From Aurifilum marmelostoma (Eukaryota; Ascomycota; Sordariomycetes; Diaporthales; Cryphonectriaceae), in NCBI GenBank assembly GCA_027559495.1, contig JAMXSV010000003.1, forward strand, positions 1,612,001 to 1,676,000: a DNA stretch of 64,000 nt, in the 5' to 3' direction. Numbering within the stretch: position 1 is the stretch's first letter; each line of letters begins with the position of its first letter. The notes beneath the pieces are model-generated. The model was not told the DNA's origin. It saw nothing but the letters and a program-made list of their open reading frames with translations, and made no database searches. Positions 33,251-45,612 of the stretch are shown here, in pieces. The translations under genes and the position numbers were made by a program.

Positions 33251-34078
33251 ATGGGGAACAATTCCAGTCGGGTCACGGCCCAGGATAAGTGAGATAGCCC
33301 CTCCCCTGAGAGCCCAGTCATATCGCCCCTCACCCTATGCGCGCATCATGCGCCGAGGTATGAAAACCCCTTCAGCAGAGTCGCTGACAATAGTTGTCTG
33401 CTTTCTCAATAATAGGGCCATCCTGGACTTGAAAATCCAGCGCGACAAGCTGCACCAGTATCAGCGGCGCATCACCGTCCTGACCGACCGCGAGACCGAC
33501 ATCGCAAAGCAGATGCTCGCCAAAGGCGACAAGAAGCGCGCGCTGCTTGCTCTCCGCCGGAAAAAATATCAGGAGTCTCTCCTGGCCAAGACAGATGCCC
33601 AGCTCGAACAGCTGGAGAAGTTGACCGCCAATGTCGAGTTCGCCCAGATCCAGAAGGACGTCGTCTTCGGCCTGCAGCAGGGCACCAAGGTGCTGAAGGA
33701 GATACATGCAGAGATGGGCGGAATCGAGCATGTAGAGAAATTGATGGGCGAGACGGCGGATGCGATTGCGTACCAAAATGTAAGTTGGTGCTGTAATTCT
33801 TGCGAAAGGGCGACGTCAGGCACGGCACCAGTCCGAATACTGATCACATCTTCTACCTATAGGAGATCAGCGACATGCTCGGCGGCAAGATTTCGAACCA
33901 GGATGAAGATGAGGTCGAGGATGAGCTCGCGGCGCTAGAGGCCGAAGTAAAGGGGGTGGAACCACTCCCAAAAGTCCCGGATACTGCGCTACCCGAATCC
34001 TTGCAGGAAGAGGTTCCAGCAAGGATGCCCGCAGAGGTGCCGCAGAAAGAACCAGAACGACAGGCCATGCTTGCATAA
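33251..34078 (+). CDS. vps20: ESCRT-III subunit Vps20 (CHMP6)
   Basis: Nucleates ESCRT-III filaments on endosomes during multivesicular-body formation. Exons 33251-33288, 33416-33779 and 33863-34078; 205 residues. MGNNSSRVT fits an N-myristoylation signal (Gly2, Ser/Thr6), as in Vps20/CHMP6. The Snf7 core follows: AILDLKIQRDKLHQYQRRITVLTDRE, ALLALRRKKYQESLLAKTDAQLEQLEKL, VEFAQIQKDVVFGLQQGTKVLKEIHAEMGGIEHVEKLM, then EISDMLGG and an acidic C-terminal tail (DEDEVEDELAALEAEV) that corresponds to the autoinhibitory/Vps4-interacting part. Introns are 127 and 83 nt, phases 2 and 0. The first coding exon is only 38 nt, just enough for the acylation signal. Confidence 0.94.
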
Positions 34079-34745
34079 GAGGCACATCGCTCTTCAGGCT
34101 GTCATGTGGTACGAGATAAGGCATCAACGAAGAAATTATAGACGTGAGATGGATCATTCGCGCCCGTGCGCTATAACGGAAATGGCCCAGGCTTGTATTG
34201 TGTGGGCAAGGGCCCATGGTTTAGACGAAGAATCAGACCGTCCGTCTGTCAAACAGAAGATTTGACCTGCGACGCGTACAAGAAGATATTGTAGTGATGG
34301 CAGGTCTCCTGCCTAGAACAAGATATCATAACAGAAATGAGCTCAAGCCAGCGCAGCTTGCCGGCTGAATAACGCCGTCCTATGCATTTCCTCCCGCCCA
34401 AGGCTCTTGAACAGTATCGTCGTAAAAATCTATCAAATGCCATGCCGCCTCTCAATGCACAATAGTCAGTCATAACTCCTCTGTTTAAGTCTTGTCCAGA
34501 ATGCAGACCAGGTATCATGCTGAACGCAAGAGAGAGAAAAAGAAAAAAAACAGTTCGTTCCACCCATGAACCTCGATAAATCGACAACATTGTGTTTGTG
34601 AGCACCGGTCGAGCTCTGTACACAGAAATAAAAGACCCGAGGGCCTACGGCCCACCAAAAGTATGCGGCGTTGGGTCTCTCATTTGAGTGGCAAATCAAA
34701 CGTGCTCGGCAGCCCGTTCGGAATACACTGAGGCGGCTTGTCGCC
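34079..34745. other. Convergent intergenic region
   Basis: 667 bp between vps20 (+) and the DUF2293 gene (-). No gene seen. Confidence 0.5.
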
Positions 34746-37459
34746 CTAGCGGAGGACGATTACTACATCTCGAGATGGTGCCTGCTGCTCGTAGACGTAC
34801 TGGATGTTGCCAGTCTCGGCCGGGACCACCGTCCGGGCCAAGTGCTCGGGTGGCACTCTATCGTGGCGGTGATATCTGCCCAATTATTAGCAAGTGTGGA
34901 AAATGAGGGTTAGCAATTCAACTCGCCCATTCTGTTGATATGCAGCAGGAGCTCGATGCACAGGTATGGATTCCTGCACAGGTCGCCTGACGATGACGTC
35001 GGCGGGACCCTGCGGTCTTTGTGGATGGACACGGGAGATTTGTTCTGGGAAAATCAAAGGGGGCCCTTGACGCCAGTCTGGCTGCGCAGGAGGCCGGACC
35101 TCGTAATATAGAGGTCGTGCCGAGCTGATAGCAGGATTCCGATGAGGTGCGTTGAACCTGGGATCGCTGGCTTCTCCGTACACAACATGTCGATGATCAG
35201 TACTTCCGTATGCTGGCAAAGGAGAGCCGCGCCTGTACGATTCGAAATGGTGAGGGCTCATTTCTCGCATGCGGGCAGGGTCTGTGTCCAAGAGCTCCCT
35301 TGGCCGAGCTTCTTCTCGAACACGAATGACGCGCGTTGTACCGGTTATGGGAGCACCATGGGTGTCCCGAGCAACCTCGACAGGCTCACGCAATCGATAC
35401 ATGCGACTCATCTCTTGTGGAGCCCCGACAGTCGAATGTGGACGTAATTCAGGATTATGGAAGGGCTCATGCCGTGGTGGCACAAGACGCTCCCGTGGCG
35501 CCGCGGCCACGGCTGGTCTGAATCCATAACCCGCTGGCGGGTGCTGTTGAAACTCACTAGCTATAGGCCGGGCGACAGGATGAGCGACATGTCGACCGGG
35601 CACACCGGCCTGTCCGATGGGCACTTGCTCCATACGCATTTGATCTTCCCGAACCACTCGGCCTGCAGATGGGTGTGCATCTGACCTAGAGTGAGGAGAC
35701 ATGGGTTCAATCGACGGAACAAGGAAATCCTTTAGCTCTCCGTGGTGTAACTTTTCTGGGGTTGAAGTGTTCCGGGGTTGGACTGGGAGGCGGGCGATGC
35801 GCCTTCCAATGACGATACCTTCTGAAGGCGCGAATTCTGAATGAGGACGAGTGGGACCGGGGATGAGGATATCCTCTCTGTGATGATCAGCGGCAGACAG
35901 TTCCTCCTGGCCAGAACGGTAACCGTGTGGTGGTCCTTCGCTGCGAAATGGCTGTGAAGAGGGGTAGGTCCGATTTTCCCATACTGGCTCAACTCTTTGC
36001 ACTGGCGACATGATCTCAACGGAGGGCCGCTGCGCAGCCGGTTGGCTGGGCATCCTTTCCATGGGGGAATATGAGGTCACTGCCTCATTCTGCGCATGTC
36101 GGTTCCGGTTCACAGCGTCTTCCCAGCGCTTTTGCACAGCTTCATAGCGCTTGAAGCCGCGCTTGTTCCTCTTGGACACTTTCTGCTGTGTTGCTTGTGC
36201 TGTTTCGATCCGGGATTGCTTCAATATTCGCCTGCGGAGCGCCTTTTGCCTTACGCTGATTTTTCTTTTCGTACTGTAATATTTGGCTTGTAGGCATGTC
36301 TTGCGTAGCTCCTGCAAATGTGCTTACCACGCTGCTCCGAACGGCTTCTTGCGCGGAGTCATCTTCACTAGACTCGTGCTCGTCGTCATCAGAGTCATCA
36401 GAATCGTCGGAGTCGTCTGATATGACGACCACCTCTCGGAGAATGTCATCCAGTTGATCACGGCCTGTTTCTTCATCTCCTCGCCACTTGACGAGAATAT
36501 CCAGACACGTCCTTTCCACAACTTTTCTCGCTATGTGCCAATCGGCCTCTTTCAGGAGTTCATCGTACCGCGTGTGGGTATGTCGGATATGCGCGAGGAC
36601 GGCGAGCTGCACACGACGGTGCAAAGGGAGATCCGATGTGCCGACCTTTGGTTTCCCGTAATCTTTGCCCTGTGTGACGAGAGTCTGTTAACCAAATATG
36701 GACGCCAGCAAGCACAGCAAGTCTGTGGGCCCACCTTTCTGAAGGAATGCTCGATGATCATCTGCTTATCAAAATTCGGTATCCGCGGGAATAAATCTCT
36801 CATGGCGGCTTCAGCCTGCCTGTTGATCTCCTCTTGTGTATCAGGTAGTTGCCAGTTGTCGCCCGTCGATGAAATGACGTCCCGACCAACCTGGGTTTTG
36901 GCTTGTTCGACGATAGTCCGTCGAATGTGATGACCCATACGGTGAACCTGCAAGGCTAGTTTCTTGACATCGTCCTCGTCATCGTTGTGCGCATCTTTTG
37001 CCGCCTGAGGTAAAGTTCCGTCGTTAAACAAAGTGGCCCTATCTTAAAGTAAGTAGTAAGTGCTGAGACATTGACGTACCGAGACAATAAAAATCATGGC
37101 GTCCTGCTCTCGCGAAAGTTCTTTGCATGCCTGGGTGAGTTCAGGGTTCCCACTGGGCACGAACTCGAAACCAGGAGGGGGGTTGGTGTCGGTGGTGACC
37201 TGCTGCTGGTGAGATGGCGCCACAGTCGAGGGCCTTGCGAGGAGAGGAGTACCTGAAACTCGAGCTTCTTGTCCTTCCGGTCTTTGTTCTCAAAGAATTG
37301 GAAATAGGACTGATGCTTCGATTTGATGTTCTTTTCGGGTATTGCAACCAGGTTGCGGGGGATAGCAACATTGTCTCGTGCTGCCCGATGGTGCTTCTCT
37401 TTGACAGAGCGGCCGTTCGCGGCAACAACCAGCGCACTATTGGTCTTGTTCCTCCCCAT
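34746..37459 (-). CDS. DUF2293-domain protein
   Basis: A fungal protein of unknown function. Well supported exons: 37253-37459, 37080-37199, 36735-37004 and 36328-36669, all phase 0. They encode the basic start MGRNKTNSALVV..RSVKEKHHRAARDN..IPRNLVAIPEKNIKSKHQSYF, PPPGFEFVPSGNPELTQACKELSREQDAMIFIVS, VHRMGHHIRRTIVE, the DUF2293 core (LFPRIPNFDKQMIIEHSFRK, RRVQLAVLAHIRHTHTRYDELL, CLDILVKWRGDEE) and an acidic Ser/Asp repeat (SDDSDDSDDSDDD). The rest is less sure: a basic segment (KRNKRGFKRYEAVQKRWED) and a long Pro/Arg-rich tail in another frame need an intron from donor 36327 to an acceptor near 36219 or 36186. A GC-AG intron 34876-34926 would give the end NGYHRHDRVPPEHL...DVVIVLR. That model is 786 residues. 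Confidence 0.72.
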
Positions 37460-38292
37460 ACTGACAGCCGTTCAGAAGCTTACCATGATACAACAGGACG
37501 CGAAAAAGGACTTCAAGTAGCCGAGATGCATCAAGGATACCAAGTTAGCGCAGAGAAGGAGATATGGTTTGGTTGACAAGCACCGAACGAAAACTCAAGG
37601 AGGCGGCCTGCCTCGCCTTGAGGCTCTGTTCCTGTTACTTGCTGTGATTCGCACGCAGGCTCGGCAAGCAGCGCTTGCGTGGCTAGAATGAGAGAAAAGG
37701 AGACGAATGGCACGATAGTATGTGGTCAGTACGGGAGGATTCAAGGCTGGACAGAGAGGAGGGTCTGCTGTGCAGACCACCCTCTAGAAACAGAACGGCG
37801 CGCTCTTGATTCTCGAAGAGAAATGCCTTGCAGCAGCACAGTCCAATGGACAACGTGAGGCGTGTGCGTAGAATGTATGTTCAAAGGCAGGGCCAGAAAC
37901 CACGCAAAGCAAGAAAGTGCGCCTCTGCCAACGTCACGTCAGTCGGGCGACAAGTCGGGTGTCGACCAATGGAGCAGTCCTGGCTTGGGCGTAGTGTGGA
38001 GGTTGGAAGAGAGAACAGATGTGAGGCAAGGTGGGGCGAGAGAGTGAGGTGCATGTGATGTGCAGGCCAATGACGGCGGCTTACTAAGATAATTACAGCC
38101 CTAACCCTCGCGGCTTGCAAGGCAGGTTGGTGCCTTGGGCTTCCTAGAGCTTGTTAGGGAGGTCGCAACCAGCAAGTCTCGAGATCTAAAAGATGCAAGT
38201 ACGGGACAGTCGATAGGACGGAAGGGAAAGGACGAGTTGCCACAAAAGCCCGCTCTTCGGACACGGTGCGGCAGAACATCAGCATCACCAAC
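37460..38292. other. Divergent intergenic region
   Basis: 833 bp between the DUF2293 gene (-) and the DEAH helicase gene (+). No gene seen. Confidence 0.5.
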
Positions 38293-40361
38293 ATGGCAGA
38301 CTTCGACCTCAGCTCTTCGTTCATCCCTGCCCTTCACAAGCCACCTGCGCTTCTACCCATCGCAAAGCACCGTGAGAGCCTGTTGTATCTTGTTGAGGCA
38401 TATCCCATAGTCATCGTGGTTGGCCAGACAGGCTCGGGAAAGACAACTCAGATACCCCAGTTCCTCGAAAAGGCTGGATGGTGTGCAGATGGAAAGGTCC
38501 TTGGCATCACACAGGTGAGTCGCCGGATATCTCCCTCCCAGCTTGGACGCACTTGATTGACTCTACATAGCCAAGGCGGGTGGCTGCTACCACGGTGGCT
38601 CTCAGGGTCGCCGAAGAGTATGGCTGCGAGGTTGGCAAGGAGGTGGGATATTCCATTCGCTTTGAAGATGCCACATCTGCTGCCACACGTATCAAGTTCC
38701 TGACAGACGGCCTTCTCATCCGGGAGGCGCTCGTCGATCCACTCTTGTCTCGTTACTCCGTTATTATGGTCGATGAGGCACATGAGCGATCTATCAGTAC
38801 CGATATCCTGCTGGGTCTGCTGAAGAAGATCCTCAAGCGGAGGCAGGATCTGAGGATCATCATCAGCAGTGCTACTCTACAAGCCGAGGACTTCCTGCGC
38901 TTTTTCACCAGTACCAGCGATGATACGGAGGAGAATAACCACGCACAATCTCTAGGCACCATAATCAGCCTTCAAGGGCGCACCCATCCTATAGACATCC
39001 TCTACCTCAGTAGCCCCGCTGAAGACTACGTTGAAAAGGCCATCCACACCGTTTTCGACATCCATTCCAAGGAGCAAAAAGGGGATATCTTGGTCTTCCT
39101 GACAGGCCGAGAGGAAATCGAATTTGCTGTCAATGCCATCGCCGAGCGCTTGGCGCAGTCGGAGGCCGGACCACGGACATTGCTGCCTTTACCTCTCTAC
39201 GCGGGATTGACGACGGAGCAGCAGATGTATGTGTTCGAGCAGACACCGGACAATATGCGGAAGGTCATCTTTTCCACAAACATTGCCGAGGCGTCCGTGA
39301 CCATTGATGGCATTGTCTATGTGGTCGACTCGGGTTTCGTCAAACTCCGTGCCTACAATCCTACGACTGGCATCGAGACGCTGACCGCAACACCTGTGTC
39401 CAAAGCAGCAGCAGCACAGAGGGCCGGCAGAGCAGGACGTACGAGGCCAGGGAAATGCTTTCGTCTCTACACTGAAGAGGCATTTACAAGCCTTCCAGAT
39501 GCAAATATACCCGAGATCCAGAGATCAAATCTGGCACCCTTTGTCCTGCAACTAAAGGCCCTTGGGGTCGACAATGTGTTGCGATTCAGTTATATGAGCC
39601 CTCCTCCCGCCGAGTTGATGGTCAAAGCACTCGAGCTTTTGTACTCGTTGGGGGCTCTAGATGAGTATGCGAAGTTGACGAAGCCTCTTGGGTTGCGCAT
39701 GGCCGAGTTGGCCGTTGAACCTATGATGGCCAAGACACTGCTAGCTGCCCCGACTTTTGGGTGTCTCAGCGAGATGTTGACTATCGCGGCGATGACGAGC
39801 CTTGGAGGCAGCGTTTGGATCCAACAGGATGATGAAAAACGGCAGTTCGAGAATGCAAGGCGCAAATTTGCGGCAGAGGAGGGCGACCACCTGACGCTTC
39901 TAAATGTCTACCAGAGTTTTGTAGGCAAGGCCAGGAAGGAAAGCAGATTCTGCCACGACAACTATCTGAATTTCAAGGCAATGAGCCGTGCGGTCAGCAT
40001 CAGGGCTCAACTGAAACGATATCTGGACCGGTTTGGGATCGACACCGGAGAAACTCTTGCTGGCGGCAATGCTCGTGGAATTGATCCGATCAAGCAGGCC
40101 GAACAGATCCGACGTTGTCTGACTACAGGATATTTCTCCCAGGCGGCGAGGATGCAGGCCGACGGGACATTCCTCACAGTCGACGGAGGTACCATCCTGC
40201 ACGCCCACCCCAGTAGCCTCATGTTCAACCGCAAGGCTGACTGGGTGATCTTTCACGAGGTCATGGAGACCAGCACAAAGACCTACATCCGCGACATCAG
40301 CAGAATCGACAAAAATTGGCTCCTCGAGTATGCGCCCGACTACTACCAAGTCAAGTCGTGA
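38293..40361 (+). CDS. DEAH-box RNA helicase, DHX35 type
   Basis: A 670-residue ATP-dependent RNA helicase; DHX35 homologues are found with catalytic spliceosomes and are kept in intron-rich fungi. Exons 38293-38514 and 38571-40361 (56-nt intron GTGAGT...CATAG, phase 0). Motif I GQTGSGKT at about 44-51, Ia PRRVAA at 75, DEAH at 142-145, III SAT at about 174-176, a motif V region IFSTNIAEASVTIDGIVYVVDSG, VI QRAGRAGRTRPGKCFRLYTE, then the winged-helix, HA2 and OB-fold regions (LNVYQSF, FCHDNYLNFKAM, VFHEVMETSTKTYIRDI). It lacks the long RS-like N-terminal extensions of Prp2/16/22/43-type helicases, starting only ~40 residues before motif I, which is what points to DHX35. No missing catalytic residue was seen. 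Confidence 0.9.
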
Positions 40362-42319
40362 AAACAAGAGTAACGGCATCATTCGACCGCGAGTCCCGGC
40401 TCCGTATCGAGAGTGAGAGAAAGAGAGAAATACACGCGGCCATTTCCGAATACGTCGCGCAAGCATCAACCAACCAGTGATCCTGCCTTAGGGCATCACA
40501 GCTTGCTGAAGAGCAAGATCTGTCGAGGACGATCGAGCGAGCAGGACAGCTCGAGGAATTATTGAGTTTTGACGAGATGAAAGGCTGCTCTCATTGGACC
40601 TTGACCTCAATACACAGGTACACACTGTACGTGGTGGGATGTGAAAGCAAGCCAACGACCAATAAGCTCTGGCCGATGGGCCCCAACGTAAGCAAGACTT
40701 GCAGAACTCTGGGTCCGCACTCTGCCAGACGTACACCGTATCCAATTATGGAAACACTGCAGATTCGTCAGTCGTGGAACGTCGTGGGGCTGAAGCTCAA
40801 TATTTCCACGAAGATTGAGGGGTCGTGTATGCTCCTTTTCTCGGCACGTCACGGCGGACAAACCTGCTTCTTGTCTTCCCCTGAATGCACGGTGATTTCT
40901 GTTTACCCCCGGCAACCAGGACAGGCAGGCCTAGACACTGTCGCGTCCCTCGTCGAGATGGCTGCCCGTGGGGGCTGCTGGGTATCTTGATCAGAGACAG
41001 GGGGCCTTGTGAAGAATCAAGAAGGGGAGGGGAGAGGAGAGGGTGCGGCAAGGTTGCTTGACTCGAGCGCAGAATCAACAAGGACGTTACCACGAGCACA
41101 CGAGCACACCACTACATCGGAGGTGTTTCTTTTTTCTCTCTCTCTCTCTCTCTCTCCTTTCCCTTCCCCTTCCTCTCGAACAAAATTTTCATCTTCTTTT
41201 CAGCCGTCCATGGCTGTGCCATGTCTCAACCGCCACCAATGTTAAGAGATACCGCGAGCTGCTCAGCAGGTAATAACACCGCGGCAGCACTCGAGGAACC
41301 CCTGAGTTCCCTGGGACAGCAGGGCGATAGCAAGGTATCATTTCGGCAGCCCGCCCAATTTATTGAAAGTGGATGAGGTCGTTGGTCTCCTTACAGCAAG
41401 GCGACCACCGACGCTAGAAGGATAAACGAAATTAGGCGCTGTGGACCCTCGGTTCTGGCCGTTTCATGGATTGGTCCAGCGTTCGGGCACATGTTTGGTC
41501 CACACCTGCATGCCTCGCCCCTGGAATGCCAGGCACATCTGCCATCTGATTTGCTGGAGCAATCAACGGTCAGGGGCCCCCGGTACGGGCTGGATGAACG
41601 TTTGCGATTTCCTCACTGCTCCGTCCCTCCTCCTCTCTCATTTCCTGCAGGCTCCGCTGCCTTTGAGGGGTACCGGGCGGTGGATATTGGTCGTTCATCT
41701 TGGCCGCCTTTTTCCCCTGCCCGGGCGATCATTGTTCTTGTCTCTCCTTTCAGTCTTTCTGAGGCTCCTCCCACGCAGCAACACCACCTCCTCTCCTTAC
41801 CCATCCACCTTACCCAGCCTGGGCGTGAAGCTTCACGAGGACTCCTATGCTTGCCATTGCCTCGCAGTCGTAGCTGTTGTTGTTCCTCGCTTCACGAGCC
41901 TGCCAGCAGGCGTTACATTCTTTTTACAACCTCTACAGTCACTCATTATCACAGCGTTCCGTCGTCTATCGGAACATTCTCGCTCTTTTCTGTAATTAAT
42001 TCTTCGTGCCTAGGAGTTTTGGCTGCCTTATCTCTCACTCTCCCGTTCACGGTCCTTTGAGCCAGCCAGGTCCGCCTCTCCTTTCAGGCTGGACATTCGT
42101 TCTTTTCTTCGGCAATCGAAATCACGACCTCGACGACAATAGATTTTGCTCTTCATGCACACGATCGCTCTCTGTCCATTCTGCTAGAATTGTCATACTG
42201 TTTCTCTGGTTCAGGACGACCAACGATCGGACCCAGCTCGAGCTTCACAGACCGACGATCGACATTGTTCTCTTGTTGGTTCCTTGCTGAGGGAACTGGC
42301 CGAATCTTGAGTTGTCAAC
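40362..42319. other. Gene-free region / long leader of the Skg6-type gene
   Basis: 1.96 kb between the helicase stop and the next ATG on the same strand. It contains a (CT)n tract at about 41135-41157 and long pyrimidine-rich stretches from about 41600 to 42300, as seen in long fungal 5' UTRs. Several short ATG-initiated frames would be upstream ORFs if this is transcribed. No protein family recognised. Confidence 0.5.
41135..41157. repeat. (CT)n microsatellite
   Basis: A T run followed by about eleven CT units, in the pyrimidine-rich region upstream of the Skg6-type gene. Confidence 0.85.
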
Positions 42320-44756
42320 ATGGATGAGATGCTTGCCCGTCGCAATGGCCATCTACTGGGCCCGCGGGTTCCCATTGGGAGGCGAGTCGCAGCTGCGGCC
42401 AAAGACACTGGCTCATGGTCCCCAAGCCATATCGTTGGCCGCAGCTCCTCAAGCACAAGCGACGCGTCCTCGTCTACAGCCACGTGCAGCAGCAGCAGTG
42501 CCAGCAACACTTGCGAAAAGCCGATGAGCACGAGCATAGCGGGCGAGATCTCGATCGGTATTGTGTGGGTTTGCCCTGACCCCGAGGTGATGTTGATTTT
42601 TCATACCTTTGCCGGCTGCTAACGTGGACGCAGTGTCCCACTCGCGATTGCATTCATCTGTGTCCTCATCTACTTCCACCGGAGAAACTTGAAGCGCCAA
42701 GCCGCAGAAGACCGCGATCCTCACCACAGATCCCTCGACTTTGGACTGGGAGAGACTACCGGTGGCAAGCCAAAGAGGAAGAGCATGCTGGGCCTGGGAG
42801 GAGAGAAGGCCAAGCACCCCCGTGGCCTCTCCATCGACATGAACCTGTCCAGCCCTTACCTGCTGCCCGACCACGTCCAGGGATCCCGAGAATCGATGAG
42901 CTCCCTCGCCAAGACCCTGCACCAGGCTGACGACCCGTACCGGCCCATCACCAAGTTGATGAGCGAGACCGGGTCTATGGGATCGGCGGAGAAGAACGGC
43001 CGATACACACCATCGGTTATGACGGCCTCGACCAAGCGCATGTCCCGCCAATCCTATGCAAACCCCATGTCCCCCGCCCTGCAGCAGCCTCTGAGACAGA
43101 ACTCGTACCCCAAGTCTCCTCTCACGCCCAGTGCCGCATCTTCAGTGACCGCCGTGGAGACGGACATCTCGACGCCCGCAGCCGCCAAGGAGCCTACCGT
43201 GCCCGAGAATGGCCCCATGCCCCCACCACAAGGCGATCTTCCGGCTCTGCCCATGGTCCCCGAGATTCGACAGCCCGCTCCTGTTGCGCAGAAGGGTGCT
43301 GCTCGCGAGCCGGTTATCCAGGAGCCAGAGGAGGAGCTGGACCTGCCCGATTTCTCCAACAACGCAAAGAGGGGATCCGCGGACGAACTGAACCTGCAAT
43401 CCAACCAGAACACCGCCAGCGGCATCGGTCTTGGGCTGCTGAACGGTCCTCAGTCAGCATCTCAGACCCCGCCCGTCTCGGAGGTGACCGCCTCAGCCAA
43501 TGACCAGGAGGTCAGCGCTGGACCTGCTCACCAGAGCGTGACCGCGTTCATCGAGCACACTGAGGACTATGCCGACTTCGACTACGCAGCTATGGTTACG
43601 CCACCCGAGGAGGAGGAAGACGATGACCGTGGACGATCTCGTGTTCGTGAGAGTGGTCTGATGGTTCCCCAGCAGAACAGCAAGCGGCTCTCGGTTGGCC
43701 TTCGACCCCTGCCGCCAGATGAGATCATGGAGTCTGAGGATCCCGAGACTCGCGCCAACCGCATCAGGTCATTCTACAAGGAGTACTTTGACGACTCCAA
43801 GCCAGCGCCACCGATGCCAACTGAAGGTCTTCATCACTCGGCCGCCGACTACGGCGTTGACAACTACGGAAGCGATGCGGCCTACTTCGACCCTGACTCC
43901 AACCAGTTCATCATGCCCTACGCCCAGCCCGTCGGTCGCCGTGCCATGACGCCTCCTCCCTCGGGATCCCGCTTCCCAGGCGGCCCACGAGGCCCCGGTG
44001 GTCCCCGCGGTCCCGGACCAATGATGGGCCCCAGAGGGCCTGGTCCCCGCGGCCCCCCCTCGTCACCATTCTGGTTCCATCACCGGCATGCCACGTGCAG
44101 GCTCAGCCATGTCCTTTGGCCCACGCCCCGACTCCTCGGCGTCTGCGCGCGGCCCTCGTTCTGGTTCTGCCATGTCGGGCAGGCCCAAGAAGAACCTGCC
44201 GCCGCCCTCTCCGCTGAACACCCTGCCCACGCCCTCCAAGCTCACGGACGACCACTTCGCCCTCATCAACGCCTCCGACTTTGCTCCTCCTGATTCGTTC
44301 CAGGAGCGTGCCAGCGGCCGTTCGCAGAGCCCTCTTGGCGAGCGCCGCGCATACGCGCCTAAGCTGCCAGCTGCCTCGCCTCTGGTCAACACCTTTGACG
44401 AGATGGCTGCCCTCCCAAGCCCGTAAGTTATCCCTGTATACTGATCCTCCATCTGAGATGTCGAGTGTGTTGTCTAACACATTGGCCCCCTTAAAATAAA
44501 TAGTCATCTCCTGCGCAGGTCCGGCACCTTCACAGGTCTCGACTTTGCCCCTCCCAAGAAGTTCAAGGACAACGACACGATGAGTGACGCGGGCAGCATC
44601 CGCTCCAACCGCAGCGGCGTCTCGCGTGCCAATGAGTTCGCCATCCGCAGCGGTGCCGGCCGCGTCAGCCGTCTGCCTGGCGACATCATCTTCTCCCAGG
44701 CACAGATGAACCAGTCGCTCAAGCCCACCATGAACATGCACGGCAACTACTACTAA
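42320..44756 (+). CDS. Skg6-type single-pass membrane protein (apparent frameshift)
   Basis: Exons 42320-42564, 42634-44422 and 44504-44756. A short Ser-rich outer segment is followed by one helix across intron 1 (AGEISIGIVVPLAIAFICVLIYFHRRN, about 75-100), which resembles the SKG6/TOS2 transmembrane domain, and by a long cytosolic tail with polar, Pro-rich and phosphorylation-like segments, DYADFDYAAMVTPPEEEEDDD and RANRIRSFYKEYFDD. No signal peptide, so probably inserted by the helix itself. After a GPRGPGG repeat, the frame breaks at a C7 run (44053-44059): coding character continues one base out of register (GSAMSFGPRPDSS..KKNLPPPSPLNTLPTPSKLTDDHFALINASDF..) and the phase at the last intron is right only if one C is dropped. 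The last intron has two in-frame acceptors 15 nt apart (44503, 44518). In yeast such proteins associate with sites of polarised growth. Confidence 0.8.
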
Positions 44757-45333
44757 AAAAGAAGGTGTCGATGCTTGATTGTGGCGCACACAAATCCTCT
44801 TGACTTGTTTCAACTTGGCGATACTGGCGTTTTCACACACAAACACAACGGACGGAACATCCTCGGGCCGGTTGCTGAAGCCCAGGCATGGAGAGCGGGA
44901 TGCGATGATTTTTTTGTTTTTGGCTTTTTTCTTTTTCCGAAGACATTCTGCCAATGTGCCTTGTCTGTCTGTCTGCTGCGACACACATGACCTACTACAT
45001 TGCTCTAGTAGCTAATGTCTGCTTGCTGTCCTCATCCTCCACCTCCTCATCCGCCACCACCAGCAGCGGCCAGACGATCTCTTGTTTTTTTTTTTTTGGT
45101 GATATCTGTCTGTAGCAAACTCACGACAAGAATGGTGGTGGTCCGGATGCTTCGACCACTTGCTGCCGTCCGGCTACCGGTCTGACAGGCAAATGACATT
45201 GACCTAGGGGGGCGAAACATATATAGACCGGTGGTTGTGTATTTAACGGCGAATTCTTCTAGGTTCCTATATAATCTCTAACAAATGGTAAAACGGCTTC
45301 CAAAATTTTGACAATAATTACGTATGTCCATGT

Positions 45334-45356
45334 GTATATATATATATATATATATA
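45334..45356. repeat. (AT)n tract
   Basis: About eleven TA units downstream of the Skg6-type gene. Confidence 0.85.
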
Positions 45357-45593
45357 CCTTGGCGGTCCTGTGACTTGGATGTCATGGGAGATCATCACCA
45401 ATGCCCACCTACCCCTGCGAGAGAAAGAACAAAGCAGGGCAAAACTCCCCTACCAGTCATTCTGCCTAGCCCATCACCAGCCCAGCAGCAAGCCCTGTGA
45501 TGTACTCCACATTTTCACAAGGTCTGCAAAAAAGAGAAAGAAAAAGAGGCCAGTGTGGTCCTGGACCGCGCGCATAGCCTTGCATGTAGCAGT

Positions 45594-45612
45594 TAGATAG
45601 ATAGATAGATAG
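45594..45612. repeat. (TAGA)n tetranucleotide repeat
   Basis: Between four and five TAGA units in the 5.9-kb gene-free region. Confidence 0.85.

Noticed and set aside
38098..38115. Telomere-like CCCTAACCC
   Set aside because: A single partial unit inside an ordinary intergenic region; no tandem repeats.
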